The notes under the pieces are model-generated. The model did no database searches. It was not told the DNA's origin and saw only the letters and a program-made list of their open reading frames with translations. The translations under genes were made by a program, and so were the position numbers. From Actinomycetota bacterium (GTDB lineage: Bacteria; Actinomycetota; Geothermincolia; Geothermincolales; RBG-13-55-18), in contig JACIXB010000011.1 of NCBI GenBank assembly GCA_014360685.1, positions 321,261-385,260 on the forward strand: DNA of 64,000 bases, read 5' to 3'. This document shows, one piece after another, positions 1-8,249 of this stretch (positions are counted from its first letter, which is position 1; the number at the start of each line of letters is the position of its first letter).

Positions 1-1
1 G

Positions 2-859
2 GCCTGCACCACCGATTCCTTCGTGGTCAAGCCCCTCTTTTTCCCTGGGGGGGACATCGGGAAACTGGCGGTGTGCGGCACGGTGAACGACCTTTCCATG
101 CGCGGGGCAAGGCCCCTATACCTGACCATGGGGCTCATCCTGGAGGAGGGCCTGTCCTTCCAGGTCCTGGAAGATATCCTCCGCTCCGCCGGCCGGTGGG
201 CGGAGGAGGCCGGGGTGCGCTTGGTGGCCGGGGATACCAAGGTGGTGGAAAGGGGCGCCGCGGATGGCCTGTACATCAACACCTCCGGGGTGGGCCTCAT
301 TCCGCCGGGAAGGGAGGTATCCATCCACGGGGCACGGCCCGGCGACGCGCTCCTTGTAAGCGGTTGCGTGGGCGATCACGAGACGGCCGTCCTCAGCCGG
401 AGGGAAGGTTTCGATTTCAAGGTGGACGTGGAATCGGACTGCGCCCCCCTCAACGGGCTGGTGGAGGCCATGCTGGAGGCGGGAGAGGTGCACGCCTTGA
501 GGGACCCCACCCGGGGAGGTCTGGCCGCCTCCCTCAAGGAGATGGCCTCCGCTTCCGGGGTGGCCCTGGAGGTGAGGGAGGAGCAGGTGCCGGTGCGGGA
601 AGGGGTTCGTGCCTTCTGCGAGATGCTGGGGCTGGACCCCCTGCTCCTGGCCAACGAGGGCAAGCTGCTGGCCGCCGTCCCCGAGGAGTCCCTTCTCGCC
701 ATCCTGGAGGCCGTGCGCTCCCACCCCCTGGGGAGGGAGGCCGCGGTGATCGGCCGCGTGGTGGAGGGGCGCCGGGGCGAGGTGGCCGTCCTCACCCCGC
801 TGGGTTCCTCCCGCCTCCTGCGCATGCCCTCCGGCGAGCACTTCCCCCGCATCTGTTGA
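2..859 (+). CDS. hypE: HypE, hydrogenase maturation protein (5' end outside window)
   Basis: HypE uses ATP to dehydrate the carbamoyl group it receives from HypF into a thiocyanate, the source of the CN ligands of the [NiFe]-hydrogenase site; it acts in the cytoplasm. The window edge cuts the gene: the frame is already open at base 2 and reads TTDSFVVKPLFFPGG, so the GTG at 23 is internal. Visible family marks are GGDIGKLAVCGTVNDLSM, VAGDTKVV, the DPTRGGLA loop and the C-terminal PRIC, whose last cysteine carries the modified group. That tail separates it from the homologous selenophosphate synthetase SelD. Other hyp genes presumably lie to the left; no hydrogenase gene lies within the window. 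Confidence 0.95.
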   Translation, partial: ACTTDSFVVKPLFFPGGDIGKLAVCGTVNDLSMRGARPLYLTMGLILEEGLSFQVLEDILRSAGRWAEEAGVRLVAGDTKVVERGAADGLYINTSGVGLIPPGREVSIHGARPGDALLVSGCVGDHETAVLSRREGFDFKVDVESDCAPLNGLVEAMLEAGEVHALRDPTRGGLAASLKEMASASGVALEVREEQVPVREGVRAFCEMLGLDPLLLANEGKLLAAVPEESLLAILEAVRSHPLGREAAVIGRVVEGRRGEVAVLTPLGSSRLLRMPSGEHFPRIC

Positions 860-1234
860 GGGCGGGACATGCGGGGGACGCTTGCCGATAAGGGACGCAT
901 GCGGCGCCGCCGGGTGTAAAGGGGAGGGAGAGGAAAAAGTTACCCACCGGCATCCCCGGATCCGGGGAAGGTGAAGGGATGGTCGGCCTCGGGAGATGGA
1001 TTTCCGGTGTCCGCCCCTCACGCCGCACCCCCAACGACTGCCGTTTAATAAAGGCATCTCGCGGGTTTGGATCCGCCGATGGAGACCCTCCTCCCCTCAT
1101 GCCTGCCGCCTCCTTTTTCACGACTCATGTTGCCCTTTGACGTCTCCCGCCCTGGGGGACGCAGGCGTTCTTCCCTTCATCCAGGCCGGCCTCCAGGGCC
1201 GAATGGCCGCGGACGCCCCTCCGGGCCCGCCTCC
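860..1234. other. Intergenic between convergent hypE and VOC gene
   Basis: No gene is supported here. The clearest structure is a 16-bp perfect palindrome at 953-968 (TCCCCGGATCCGGGGA), without a T run. It could help end transcription between the two convergent genes. Confidence 0.4.
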
Positions 1235-1675
1235 CTACTTGCCTTGGCCCTGCTCCCAGATCTTGATCCACTCCTCCTCGGGGAACTCCGCGAACTGGAT
1301 GAGGGTCCCCAGGGCCTCGCGGGGATGGAGGTAACACTCCTTCCACAGGGGGTTGGAGGTGTTGATGTCGAAGGGATTCAGGCCCTGCCCGCGCAGGTGC
1401 TCCACCGTGGCCTCCAGGTCGCTGACCTTGAAGGTCAGGTGGTGCAGCCCCTCCCCGCGCCGGGCGATGAAGCGGTTCACGAAGTTGTCGGGGTCCGAGG
1501 AATACACCAGTTCCAGCATGCTCCCCGAGCCCAGGAGGAAGGAGGTGAAGCGGAAGCCTCCCCACTCCATGTCCATGACCTCCCTGGCCCCCAGTACCCT
1601 GGTGAGGAAGGCGGCGGCCAGGTCCTTGTCCTTCACGGCGAAGGCCACGTGATCCAGTTTCTCCACCTTGTGCAT
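1235..1675 (-). CDS. VOC (glyoxalase/methylmalonyl-CoA epimerase-like) family protein
   Basis: A 146-residue vicinal-oxygen-chelate protein, a fold that binds a divalent metal and catalyses epimerisation, isomerisation or lyase reactions. It shows the two paired beta-alpha-beta-beta-beta repeats: LDHVAFAVKD at the N-terminus and GLHHLTFKVSDLEATVEHL in the middle, with a late acidic residue in IQFAEFPEEEW. The early His, central His and late Glu are the usual metal ligands in methylmalonyl-CoA epimerase-like members. The start was chosen at 1675, where AAGGAGGT lies about 7 nt upstream; the frame is open for nine more codons without a better site. Substrate is unknown. No mutase gene is adjacent, so an epimerase role is a guess. 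Confidence 0.85.
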   Translation of the reverse strand: MHKVEKLDHVAFAVKDKDLAAAFLTRVLGAREVMDMEWGGFRFTSFLLGSGSMLELVYSSDPDNFVNRFIARRGEGLHHLTFKVSDLEATVEHLRGQGLNPFDINTSNPLWKECYLHPREALGTLIQFAEFPEEEWIKIWEQGQGK

Positions 1676-1751
1676 GACCGACCTCCTTTTCCTCTCCGCC
1701 ATCCGAACCCGGTTGGCTGTCGCCGCCCGGAAGCCCTTTCCGCGTCTTCAC

Positions 1752-2012
1752 GAGGGCCTCGTTAAAGGCCTCGCAGGCCCTGCCGTTGAGATGGGAGTCC
1801 CGGGGTTCCAGGGCGTGTTCCGCCCGCAGGCTTCCATCCGGCGCGGCCGGCACCCCGTAGAGACCGAGCACCGCCACCCGACCGGGATGTCTCCGGGCCA
1901 GCCCCTCCATGAACCGGTTGTAACGGCGGTGGTTCCATGAGACGGCTCCATGATAACACGCGCCTTTCGGGGTTTCAGGCCAACCGGTATCGTGGAGGTG
2001 GAGGACAAATCG
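1752..2012 (-). pseudogene. C-terminal remnant of an SGNH/AlgJ-like hydrolase
   Basis: About 87 codons on the minus strand look like real protein: RFVLHLHDTGWPETPKG, then a helix-rich stretch NHRRYNRFMEGLARRHPG, then PRDSHLNGRACEAFNEAL. The last segment resembles the catalytic Asp-x-His block of SGNH or AlgJ-type hydrolases. There is no plausible N-terminal half, because the divergent gene starts about 200 bp upstream. The frame has no stop after the motif and runs on into the VOC gene. I read it as a decayed fragment. The family call rests on one motif and general look. Confidence 0.45.
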
Positions 2013-2209
2013 GATCTCCAAACCCGGAGAGGCAGGCCTTTCGCGGTGCCAGATGAACCGGTTTCGCGTGAGCGCAAGCCCTTTTCGGTACCGGCGTCCG
2101 GGCCCCGGATCGCGCGCCGAAAAGGCCGGTCCTATAATCACATTGAGCGAGTCGGTTTGTGTCCCTCGGGGTTAGGCGGGAAATGCCGGGAGATCGCCGT
2201 CAGAGGATC

Positions 2210-3103
2210 ATGGAGGTAGGCCTCCTCCGCGGGTTGCTCCAGGCCCGGGCAACCTCCGGGGAATGCCGCAGGGCGATGTTCGTCGGGGGAACGGACAGCG
2301 GGAAGACCTTCCTGGTGCGGCGTATGGCTGATGAGCTCTCCAGGACCGGAAAACGGGTGGGGGTGCTGGATTTCGACCTGGGGCAGTCCACGGTGGGCCC
2401 GCCGGGCTGCATCGGCCTCCAGCTCCCCTGGGAGGAGGGGGGCGACCCGCTTTTCCCCTCGGCCATGGTCTTCCTGGGCTTCCTCTCCCCGGCCTTCGAC
2501 GTGGGGTCGGTGATAGAAGCCGGGCTGCGCCTCGAGAAGCGGGCCCGGGAAGTGGGCTACGACCTTCTCCTCGTGGACACCTCGGGGATGGTCGAGGGCC
2601 CGGTGGCCGCCCTGCTCAAGCGCAGCAAGGTGCGTGCCCTGCGTCCCGACCTCCTGGTGCTCCTGGACAGGGAGGGGGAAACGGAGCACATCTTGCGCGG
2701 TCTGGAAGAAAATTCCTGCGGGGAGCTGATCAGGATCCCCCCTTCCCCGGAGGCCAGGCGCCGTAACCGGGAGGAACGGGCCGCTTACCGGCGGGAACTC
2801 TATCGACGCTATTTCCAGGGCGGCGGCGAGTTGACCCTGGACCTCCGCGAGGTGGAGGTGGTTCCCTCCTCGCCCCGCCTGGCGGCTTCCCCGGATGTCC
2901 TTGGCGAGGGGTTGCTGGTGGGCCTCAACGACGGGGCGGGGCTGACCCTCGCCCTGGCCAGGGTGGTCGGCGTGGAGGGAGGAAAGGTATCCCTGTGCAC
3001 GCCTTTTACGGGTCGGGAAGGGGATATCCGAGCCTTGGCCGTGGGTCCCTCGCTCATCCTGGAGGAAGGGACCCTGCGGTTCCACCCCTCCGGGGATCGG
3101 TGA
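2210..3103 (+). CDS. Clp1/Grc3-type P-loop NTPase (COG1341-like)
   Basis: A 297-residue P-loop protein of the Clp1/Grc3 polynucleotide 5'-hydroxyl kinase type. Walker A is GGTDSGKT near residue 26; it is followed by the family's DFDLGQSTVGPPG segment and a Walker-B-like YDLLLVDTSGMVEGP. After the kinase core comes a C-terminal beta domain (GLLVGLNDGAGLTLALARVVG), as in archaeal homologues. The natural substrate of bacterial members is not settled; RNA 5'-end phosphorylation is inferred from family. Start: ATG 2210 has AGAGG 3 nt upstream; GTG 2159 and ATG 2183 are in frame and possible. A TATAAT at 2133-2138 could be its promoter. Confidence 0.75.
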   Translation: MEVGLLRGLLQARATSGECRRAMFVGGTDSGKTFLVRRMADELSRTGKRVGVLDFDLGQSTVGPPGCIGLQLPWEEGGDPLFPSAMVFLGFLSPAFDVGSVIEAGLRLEKRAREVGYDLLLVDTSGMVEGPVAALLKRSKVRALRPDLLVLLDREGETEHILRGLEENSCGELIRIPPSPEARRRNREERAAYRRELYRRYFQGGGELTLDLREVEVVPSSPRLAASPDVLGEGLLVGLNDGAGLTLALARVVGVEGGKVSLCTPFTGREGDIRALAVGPSLILEEGTLRFHPSGDR

Positions 3104-3520
3104 GAGAAGGGCGGCCGACGACAAGGAGGGGCGTGAGGGTAATAGGCGGGGGAGGGGCCAGGGACGCCGCCCCGGCCGGGGGTTGAGGTTGAGCCATGAA
3201 GTATGCTTAACGAGGGGAAGCCTGTTAGACTTACGGCAGGAAAAGGTGGAGGGCAAGCCTGGGCTCCCCCCTCGGGATGCGGGCCTCCCAGGCCGGGGGT
3301 CCCGTTAGGGATGGCGGTTGCATGGGCGTGCCGAGGTGGCCCGCGGCGACGAGAACAAGCCCTGGCTTTACCGCGGCGGGGGATGTGGAGCGGGAACCGG
3401 AGCCCGCTGTCGGGATACCTTATTCCCTGGCCGTCGTAGGGAAGAAGAGAAGACGTGAGGAAGGCTGGATATACCCCATAGGGTATCAAGATTCAAGACC
3501 TGACCCCATGGAGGTGGAGA
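3104..3520. other. Intergenic upstream of 4-hydroxybutyryl-CoA dehydratase
   Basis: No gene recognised. An inverted repeat at 3471-3486 (ATACCC, loop CATA, GGGTAT) lies about 35 nt before the start codon, where a repressor site or leader hairpin could sit. The rest is GC-rich without a clear promoter. Confidence 0.3.
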
Positions 3521-4969
3521 ATGAGGATAGACAGCCCGGAAGCTTATGTGGAGAGCCTGCGTTCGCTGGAAAGGCGAATCTACCTGCTCGGGGAGCGGGT
3601 GGAGAACCCGGTGGACCACCCCATGATCCGCCCCTCCATGAACGCCATGGCCGAGACCTACAACCGCGGTGACGAACCGGAGGCGGAGGAGCTGCTCTTC
3701 GCCGTCTCCCACCTCACCGGCAAACGCATCAGCCGCTTCACCCACATCCACCAGGACACCGACGACCTGGTGAAAAAGGTCCTCATGCAGCGCCTACTCG
3801 GACGGCGCACGGCCACCTGCTTCCAGCGCTGCGTGGGCATGGACGGCTTCAACGCCCTGTACTCGGTGACCTACGAGTGCGACCAGGAACACGGGACGGA
3901 GTACCACCAGCGGCTCAAGGAATATCTCCGCTTCGTCCAGGAGGAGAACCTGGTGGTGGACGGGGCCATGACCGACGTCAAGGGGGACCGCGGCCTGCGC
4001 CCCGCGGAGCAGCGGGACCCGGACCTCTTCGTGCGCGTGGTGGAACGCCGGCCGGAGGGCATCGTGGTGCGGGGGGCCAAGGCACACCAGACGGGGGCCC
4101 TCAACTCCCACCACATCCTGGTCATGCCCACCACGGCCATGCGCAAGGAGGAGGCCGATTACGCGGTGTCCTTCGCCGTGCCCGCCGACGCGGAGGGGAT
4201 AACCTTCGTCCTGGGGCGCCAGCCATCGGACACCCGCAAGCTGGAGGGGAGCCCCCTGGACGTGGGCAACCCGAAGTACGGGAGCCAGGAGGCCCTCATC
4301 ATCTTCGACGACGTCTTCGTCCCCTGGGAGCGGGTCTTCATGTGCGGGGAACACGACCAGAGCGGCAAGGTGGTGGAGCGCTTCGCCGCCTACCACCGCC
4401 AGAGCTACGGGGGCTGCAAGGTGGGCGTGGGGGACGTCCTGGTGGGAGCGGCCCAGCTGGCCGCCGTGTACCAGGGGGTGGAGGGGGCCAGCCACGTGCG
4501 GGACAAGATAACGGAGATGATCCACCTCAACGAGACCCTCTTCTCCTGCGGCATCGCCTGCAGCGCCCGAGGGATTCCCACTCCCTCCGGTTGCTACCTG
4601 GTGGACGTGCTCCTGGCCAACGTGTGCAAGCAGAACGTGACCCGCTTCCCCTTCGAGATCTCCCGCCTCCTGCAGGATATCGCCGGGGGCCTGGTGGTGA
4701 CCATGCCCTCCCAGAAGGACTTCGAGAACCCGGAGATAGCCCCGTACCTGGAAAAGTACCTGCGGGGCTCCGCGGACATCCCCACCATGGACCGCATCAA
4801 GGTCCTCAAGTTCATCGAGAACATGACCATGGGTTGCGGGGCGGCCGCCTACCTCACGGAGAGCATCCACGGGGCGGGCTCCCCCCAGGCCCAGCGCATC
4901 ATGATCCGGCGCCTGGCCGACCTGGAGGAGAAGGTGAAGCTGGTCAAACGCCTCGTGGACCTGGACTGA
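3521..4969 (+). CDS. abfD: 4-hydroxybutyryl-CoA dehydratase (radical Fe-S flavoenzyme)
   Basis: This enzyme dehydrates 4-hydroxybutyryl-CoA to crotonyl-CoA by a flavin radical mechanism and usually also isomerises vinylacetyl-CoA. The 482-residue length is normal. All four [4Fe-4S] ligands of the clostridial enzyme can be placed: C100 and C104 in TCFQRCVG, and H292 and C299 in YHRQSYGGCK. These separate it from ordinary 4-hydroxyphenylacetate hydroxylases of the same superfamily, which lack the cluster. TYECDQEHGTEYHQR is also typical. The start has a strong site, GGAGGTGGAGA, just before ATG. Its role may be 4-aminobutyrate or succinate-semialdehyde fermentation; no CoA-transferase or dehydrogenase partner is adjacent. 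The enzyme is oxygen-sensitive, which fits an anaerobe. Confidence 0.93.
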   Translation: MRIDSPEAYVESLRSLERRIYLLGERVENPVDHPMIRPSMNAMAETYNRGDEPEAEELLFAVSHLTGKRISRFTHIHQDTDDLVKKVLMQRLLGRRTATCFQRCVGMDGFNALYSVTYECDQEHGTEYHQRLKEYLRFVQEENLVVDGAMTDVKGDRGLRPAEQRDPDLFVRVVERRPEGIVVRGAKAHQTGALNSHHILVMPTTAMRKEEADYAVSFAVPADAEGITFVLGRQPSDTRKLEGSPLDVGNPKYGSQEALIIFDDVFVPWERVFMCGEHDQSGKVVERFAAYHRQSYGGCKVGVGDVLVGAAQLAAVYQGVEGASHVRDKITEMIHLNETLFSCGIACSARGIPTPSGCYLVDVLLANVCKQNVTRFPFEISRLLQDIAGGLVVTMPSQKDFENPEIAPYLEKYLRGSADIPTMDRIKVLKFIENMTMGCGAAAYLTESIHGAGSPQAQRIMIRRLADLEEKVKLVKRLVDLD

Positions 4970-5007
4970 CCGTTCCGGTCAACGGGCGCTCACACGGGCG
5001 GGGGTAG

Positions 5008-5157
5008 AGGCTTGGTTACCAGGTGCACTTGAGGATCGACCTCGAAGGGGTGGTGTCCGGCTCCCTGCGGGAGATCTCCGGTAGCTACCAGGCCGTTCCC
5101 GGGGCAGAGACCTATGCCTCCTACGCCCAACAGGGGGTTTTCCGCATGCGGCGTTGA
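5008..5157 (+). pseudogene. Orphan C-terminal coding fragment of about 49 codons
   Basis: Downstream of the dehydratase, a frame opens right after TAG at 5005-5007 and ends at TGA 5155-5157. It encodes a protein-like tail containing HLRIDLEGVVSGSLREISG and ending VFRMRR. There is no good start codon or ribosome site; a TTG inside it is the only candidate. I do not recognise the family. It is either the remnant of a decayed gene or a very small protein. Confidence 0.3.
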
Positions 5158-5242
5158 GGGGATACCGGGAGAGGCGGCGCCGCGGTATCATTGAACGTGG
5201 GGAAGGAATATCGTCTGGTTTGCTGAATTAATAAGCGGAACA

Positions 5243-5251
5243 TGCTATAAT
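5243..5251 (+). promoter_or_regulatory. Extended -10 promoter ahead of the liv operon
   Basis: TGC followed directly by TATAAT (5246-5251) is a perfect extended -10 element in an AT-richer patch. A TTGCTG lies 20 bp upstream, too far for a standard spacer, so the extended element probably carries the promoter. It would give a leader of about 370 nt before the binding-protein gene, in which I recognise no riboswitch. Confidence 0.55.
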
Positions 5252-5631
5252 TGCGAACCATGTAGGGGATGCTTTGGGTGCGGCCTTTCCGCGAAGGATT
5301 TCCGCGAGGGAGAGGGAAGGGGGAGGTGATGTGGAATCGGCGGATCGTCACGCTGCATGTCCGCGGGACGGCCGGGAACGGGTGGGCCACGCGGAGCGGG
5401 AAAGACGAAATTCTTCGCAGGATCAGCGATCCACTGAACAACTTTCAAGCGTGGGTGAGGGTTGACGGATCGTCTCCGTTGTATCAACCATTACGGAAAC
5501 CGTTTCCAGGGGGCCATCGGTTGGGGAGCGGAAGAGAGGCGGGATGCCCGGCGAGCGGATCAAAGGGGGCTTCTTGCGGATACGGCCGGGCTTGGACGGC
5601 GAGGTCATTCCGAGGATTGACGAGGGGGTAG

Positions 5632-6828
5632 ATGGGAATGCGATGGAAAGCAGCCGTATGTGCACTTGTGGCCGCATTGATGGTGTTGATGGGGTTCGCC
5701 GGTTGCGGCGGAGAGGCGGAAGGCGAGAAGGTGGTGGTCAAGATCGGTCTCACCGCTCCCCTGAGCGGCATCGGGGCCGGTTACGGCCAGGACATCAAGG
5801 CCGGGCTGGACATGGCCATAGCCGACATCAACTCCAAGGGAGGCATAAAGATCGGGGACACCACCTACGTCTTCGAGCTGGTATCCGCGGACGACGAGAT
5901 GGTTCCCGAGAAATCCTTGAGCAACGCCCAGCGTTTCGTGCTCGAGGAGGACATCAAGGTGATATGGGATCCCACCGCCAACACCATCCAATCCCTGATG
6001 GGGATCAACGAGACGGCCGGCGAGGAATTCCTGATCATGGCCTACACCAGCGTGCCCCTCTACTCCCAGAAGGCCAACAAGTACATGGTCACCCTTCCCC
6101 CGCCCTTCTCGGTGTACGTGAAGGACTGGATAACCAGGGCCCTGACCAAGGGTTGGAAAAAGGCGGGAATGCTCCAGACCACCGGTGCTTACGGCGAGCT
6201 GTGGGGTAAGACCTTCAAGGACGCCTGGACCAAGGCGGGAGGAGAGGTGGTTGCCGAGGTCCCGGCCAGTTACTACACGGAGACCGACTTCACGCCTTAT
6301 CTGACCGCGGTGCTGGCCGCCAACCCGGACGTAATCTTCTGCGGCGGGCCCTCCGAGCCCACGGCCCTGGTCATCGACCAGGCGCGCAACCTGGGCTTCA
6401 AAGGAGGGTTCATCGTCATCGACCAGGCCAAGCTGGACATCATCGAGGAGACCACGGGGATGGAGAAGCTGGAGGGCTGCATAGGCGTGCTACCCGTGGA
6501 CCAATCCCTCTGGCCGGCCACCCTTGAGACCTTGGAGCGGTTCGAGAAGGAATACAACCGGCGCTTCACCTGGGAGGCGGCAATCTGCTACACCGGCTTC
6601 CATATCCTGGCCCGGGCCATGGAGGAGGCGGGAAGCGTGGACGACGTGGCCGCCATCCGCGCCGCCTTCGCCAAGGGGGATGTCTCGGTCACCTCGGGCG
6701 AGGAACTCCCGGTGGAGTATGCCGGGATAGACGACCAGACGGGAGCCCTGTTCATGCCCGGCACCTCGACGATCGTGGAGAACGGCGCCTACCAGCCGGG
6801 CGAGCCCATCGAGTGGTGGAAGCAGTAA
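5632..6828 (+). CDS. livK: LivK-type ABC transporter substrate-binding lipoprotein
   Basis: Substrate-binding protein of a branched-chain amino-acid-type (HAAT) ABC importer, 398 residues. A signal peptide with a hydrophobic core (ALVAALMVLMGFAGC) ends in a lipobox, so the protein is probably lipid-anchored at Cys25 on the outer face of the membrane. The mature part begins with the family's KIGLTAPLSGIGAGYGQDIKAG and has the two-lobed periplasmic-binding pattern. ATG 5632 has AGGGGG about 6 nt upstream. It heads livKHMGF, although a hairpin and a 550-nt gap separate it from livH, which would let it be made in excess. Ligand cannot be read from sequence: amino acids, short amides or aromatic acids are all used by this family. 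Confidence 0.9.
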   Translation: MGMRWKAAVCALVAALMVLMGFAGCGGEAEGEKVVVKIGLTAPLSGIGAGYGQDIKAGLDMAIADINSKGGIKIGDTTYVFELVSADDEMVPEKSLSNAQRFVLEEDIKVIWDPTANTIQSLMGINETAGEEFLIMAYTSVPLYSQKANKYMVTLPPPFSVYVKDWITRALTKGWKKAGMLQTTGAYGELWGKTFKDAWTKAGGEVVAEVPASYYTETDFTPYLTAVLAANPDVIFCGGPSEPTALVIDQARNLGFKGGFIVIDQAKLDIIEETTGMEKLEGCIGVLPVDQSLWPATLETLERFEKEYNRRFTWEAAICYTGFHILARAMEEAGSVDDVAAIRAAFAKGDVSVTSGEELPVEYAGIDDQTGALFMPGTSTIVENGAYQPGEPIEWWKQ

Positions 6829-6859
6829 GATCCCAAGAGGGCACATGTCCAGGAGGGAA

Positions 6860-6887
6860 AAAGGGGAAGCCTGAGGGCTTCCCCTTT
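6860..6887 (+). terminator. Intrinsic terminator after livK
   Basis: A perfect 12-bp stem (AAAGGGGAAGCC / GGCTTCCCCTTT) with a TGAG loop lies about 30 nt after the livK stop, followed by a weak pyrimidine tract. It probably lowers readthrough into livHMGF. Confidence 0.75.
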
Positions 6888-7380
6888 CCCTTTATGGGGA
6901 GCGGAAAGAGTACACGCTCGGGCCTGGCCGGGGCATGAATGGGGATCTTCGAGCCTGGTCAAGGGAATATTGACGGAACATCGCCCGCTCCCTGCCGGCT
7001 ATGGGGATCAAGGGGCGCCGTTTCGGGGCCGGAAGAGGCGGCGACGCGGGAGCGTGAGCCGGCAAACCCGTACTGAAATATCACGCATACTGTAAAGTGC
7101 GGTGATCCTTTTTCCGAGTTATAGTACAACATGTTGACCGGGAAGGTCGGCTGTCTCGCGAACAGGCCCTGGCGTGAGGGGCTCGAGGTGATCGTTATCC
7201 TGTAACAACTCTTGGGTGTCGGCACCTTTTTATCGCGCGAGGCGGAACTTAATAACCATGGTTCCAGGAAAAACCGCAGGGGGATCCGATGTAAGTCGGA
7301 CCGGGGGTAAAGAGGTGACCGGGCTGCCGCTCACAAGGTTGTCGGATGAGGCTGGAGGATAACGGAAAGGAGAAGGCGGG
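6888..7380. other. livK-livH intergenic leader
   Basis: No gene is supported. It holds a perfect 10-bp palindrome CAACATGTTG at 7127-7136 next to a TATAGT (7120-7125), and a small hairpin at 7215-7226 (GGTG, loop TCGG, CACC) followed by five Ts. This could be a promoter with an operator and an attenuator-like stop ahead of livH. All three assignments are tentative. Confidence 0.35.
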
Positions 7381-8238
7381 TTGACCTTCTTCATCAACCA
7401 GTTGATCATCGGTATCCAGCTGGGGAGCCAGTACGTGATGGTGGCTTTGGGGTTGACGCTCATCTTCGGCATCCTGGACATCTCCCACTTCGCCCATGGT
7501 CACATGTACATGCTGGGGGCTTACCTCCTTTATATCCTCATGGAACTGGCCGGGGTGAACTACTGGCTGGCCCTCCCCCTGTGCATGGTCGCCTTGGCCT
7601 TGGGGGGCGTCGTGGTGGAGCGGTTGGTCTACCGTCCCCTGCGCGACCAACCGCACATCAATACCTTCATCGCCGCCATCGGCCTGATACTCTTCCTGGA
7701 AACCATGGTGAGGGCTATCCAGCCCAAGGCGCTCAGCGTGTCCAAGCCGATCGACAAGGTGTTTTCCGCCGGCGGGGTGAGCATGGAAGCCCAGCGGCTG
7801 ATCGTCATCGTGGGAGCGGCCCTCCTGGTGATTGCCCTGCACCTGTTCATCAAACGGACCCGCTTGGGAACGGCCATCGAGGCCGTGGCCCAGGACCGCG
7901 AGGGAGCGGCCCTGGTGGGGATCAACGTCAACCGCATCTCCCTCCTCACCTTCGCCATCGCCACCGCCCTGGCCGCAGCCGCCGCCGTGCTCATGGCCCC
8001 CTTGGCCTTCATAGCCCCGGAGATGGGCAGCGTCCTCATCCTCAAGGCCTTCGTCATCGTGGTCCTGGGCGGCCTGGGAAGCATGCAGGGAGCCATCGTG
8101 GGAGGTTACCTCCTGGGGATCCTGGAGGCTATGGCCATCGCCTACCTGTCCTCCACCTACAAGGACGTGTTCGCCTTCGCGGTGCTGATACTGATCCTGG
8201 CGGTCCGCCCCACAGGTCTTTTCCGGGGGAGGGAATGA
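7381..8238 (+). CDS. livH: LivH-type ABC transporter permease
   Basis: Inner-membrane permease of the HAAT importer, 285 residues with about eight hydrophobic segments. It begins MTFFINQLIIGIQLGSQYVMVALGL, typical of LivH, and carries the conserved ISHFAHGHMYMLGAY and the cytoplasmic EAVAQDREGAALVGINV coupling region. The start is TTG 7381 with GGAGAAGG just upstream; no ATG fits the conserved N-terminus. It pairs with LivM as a heterodimer, and the stop codon lies within the first possible livM start, so the two are translationally linked. Confidence 0.92.
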   Translation: MTFFINQLIIGIQLGSQYVMVALGLTLIFGILDISHFAHGHMYMLGAYLLYILMELAGVNYWLALPLCMVALALGGVVVERLVYRPLRDQPHINTFIAAIGLILFLETMVRAIQPKALSVSKPIDKVFSAGGVSMEAQRLIVIVGAALLVIALHLFIKRTRLGTAIEAVAQDREGAALVGINVNRISLLTFAIATALAAAAAVLMAPLAFIAPEMGSVLILKAFVIVVLGGLGSMQGAIVGGYLLGILEAMAIAYLSSTYKDVFAFAVLILILAVRPTGLFRGRE

Positions 8239-8249
8239 GGAGGTTGAAG

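Noticed and set aside
2-859. First gene as selenophosphate synthetase SelD, which would fit the Sec genes
   Set aside because: The C-terminal PRIC and the DPTRGGLA region mark HypE.
1125-1751. Long minus-strand frame continuing from the SGNH remnant
   Set aside because: It overlaps the VOC gene out of frame and is low-complexity; only the part from 1752 to 2012 looks like protein.
5158-5631. Riboswitch in the leader of the liv operon
   Set aside because: I could not find the conserved core of any known class; only an extended -10 promoter is supported.
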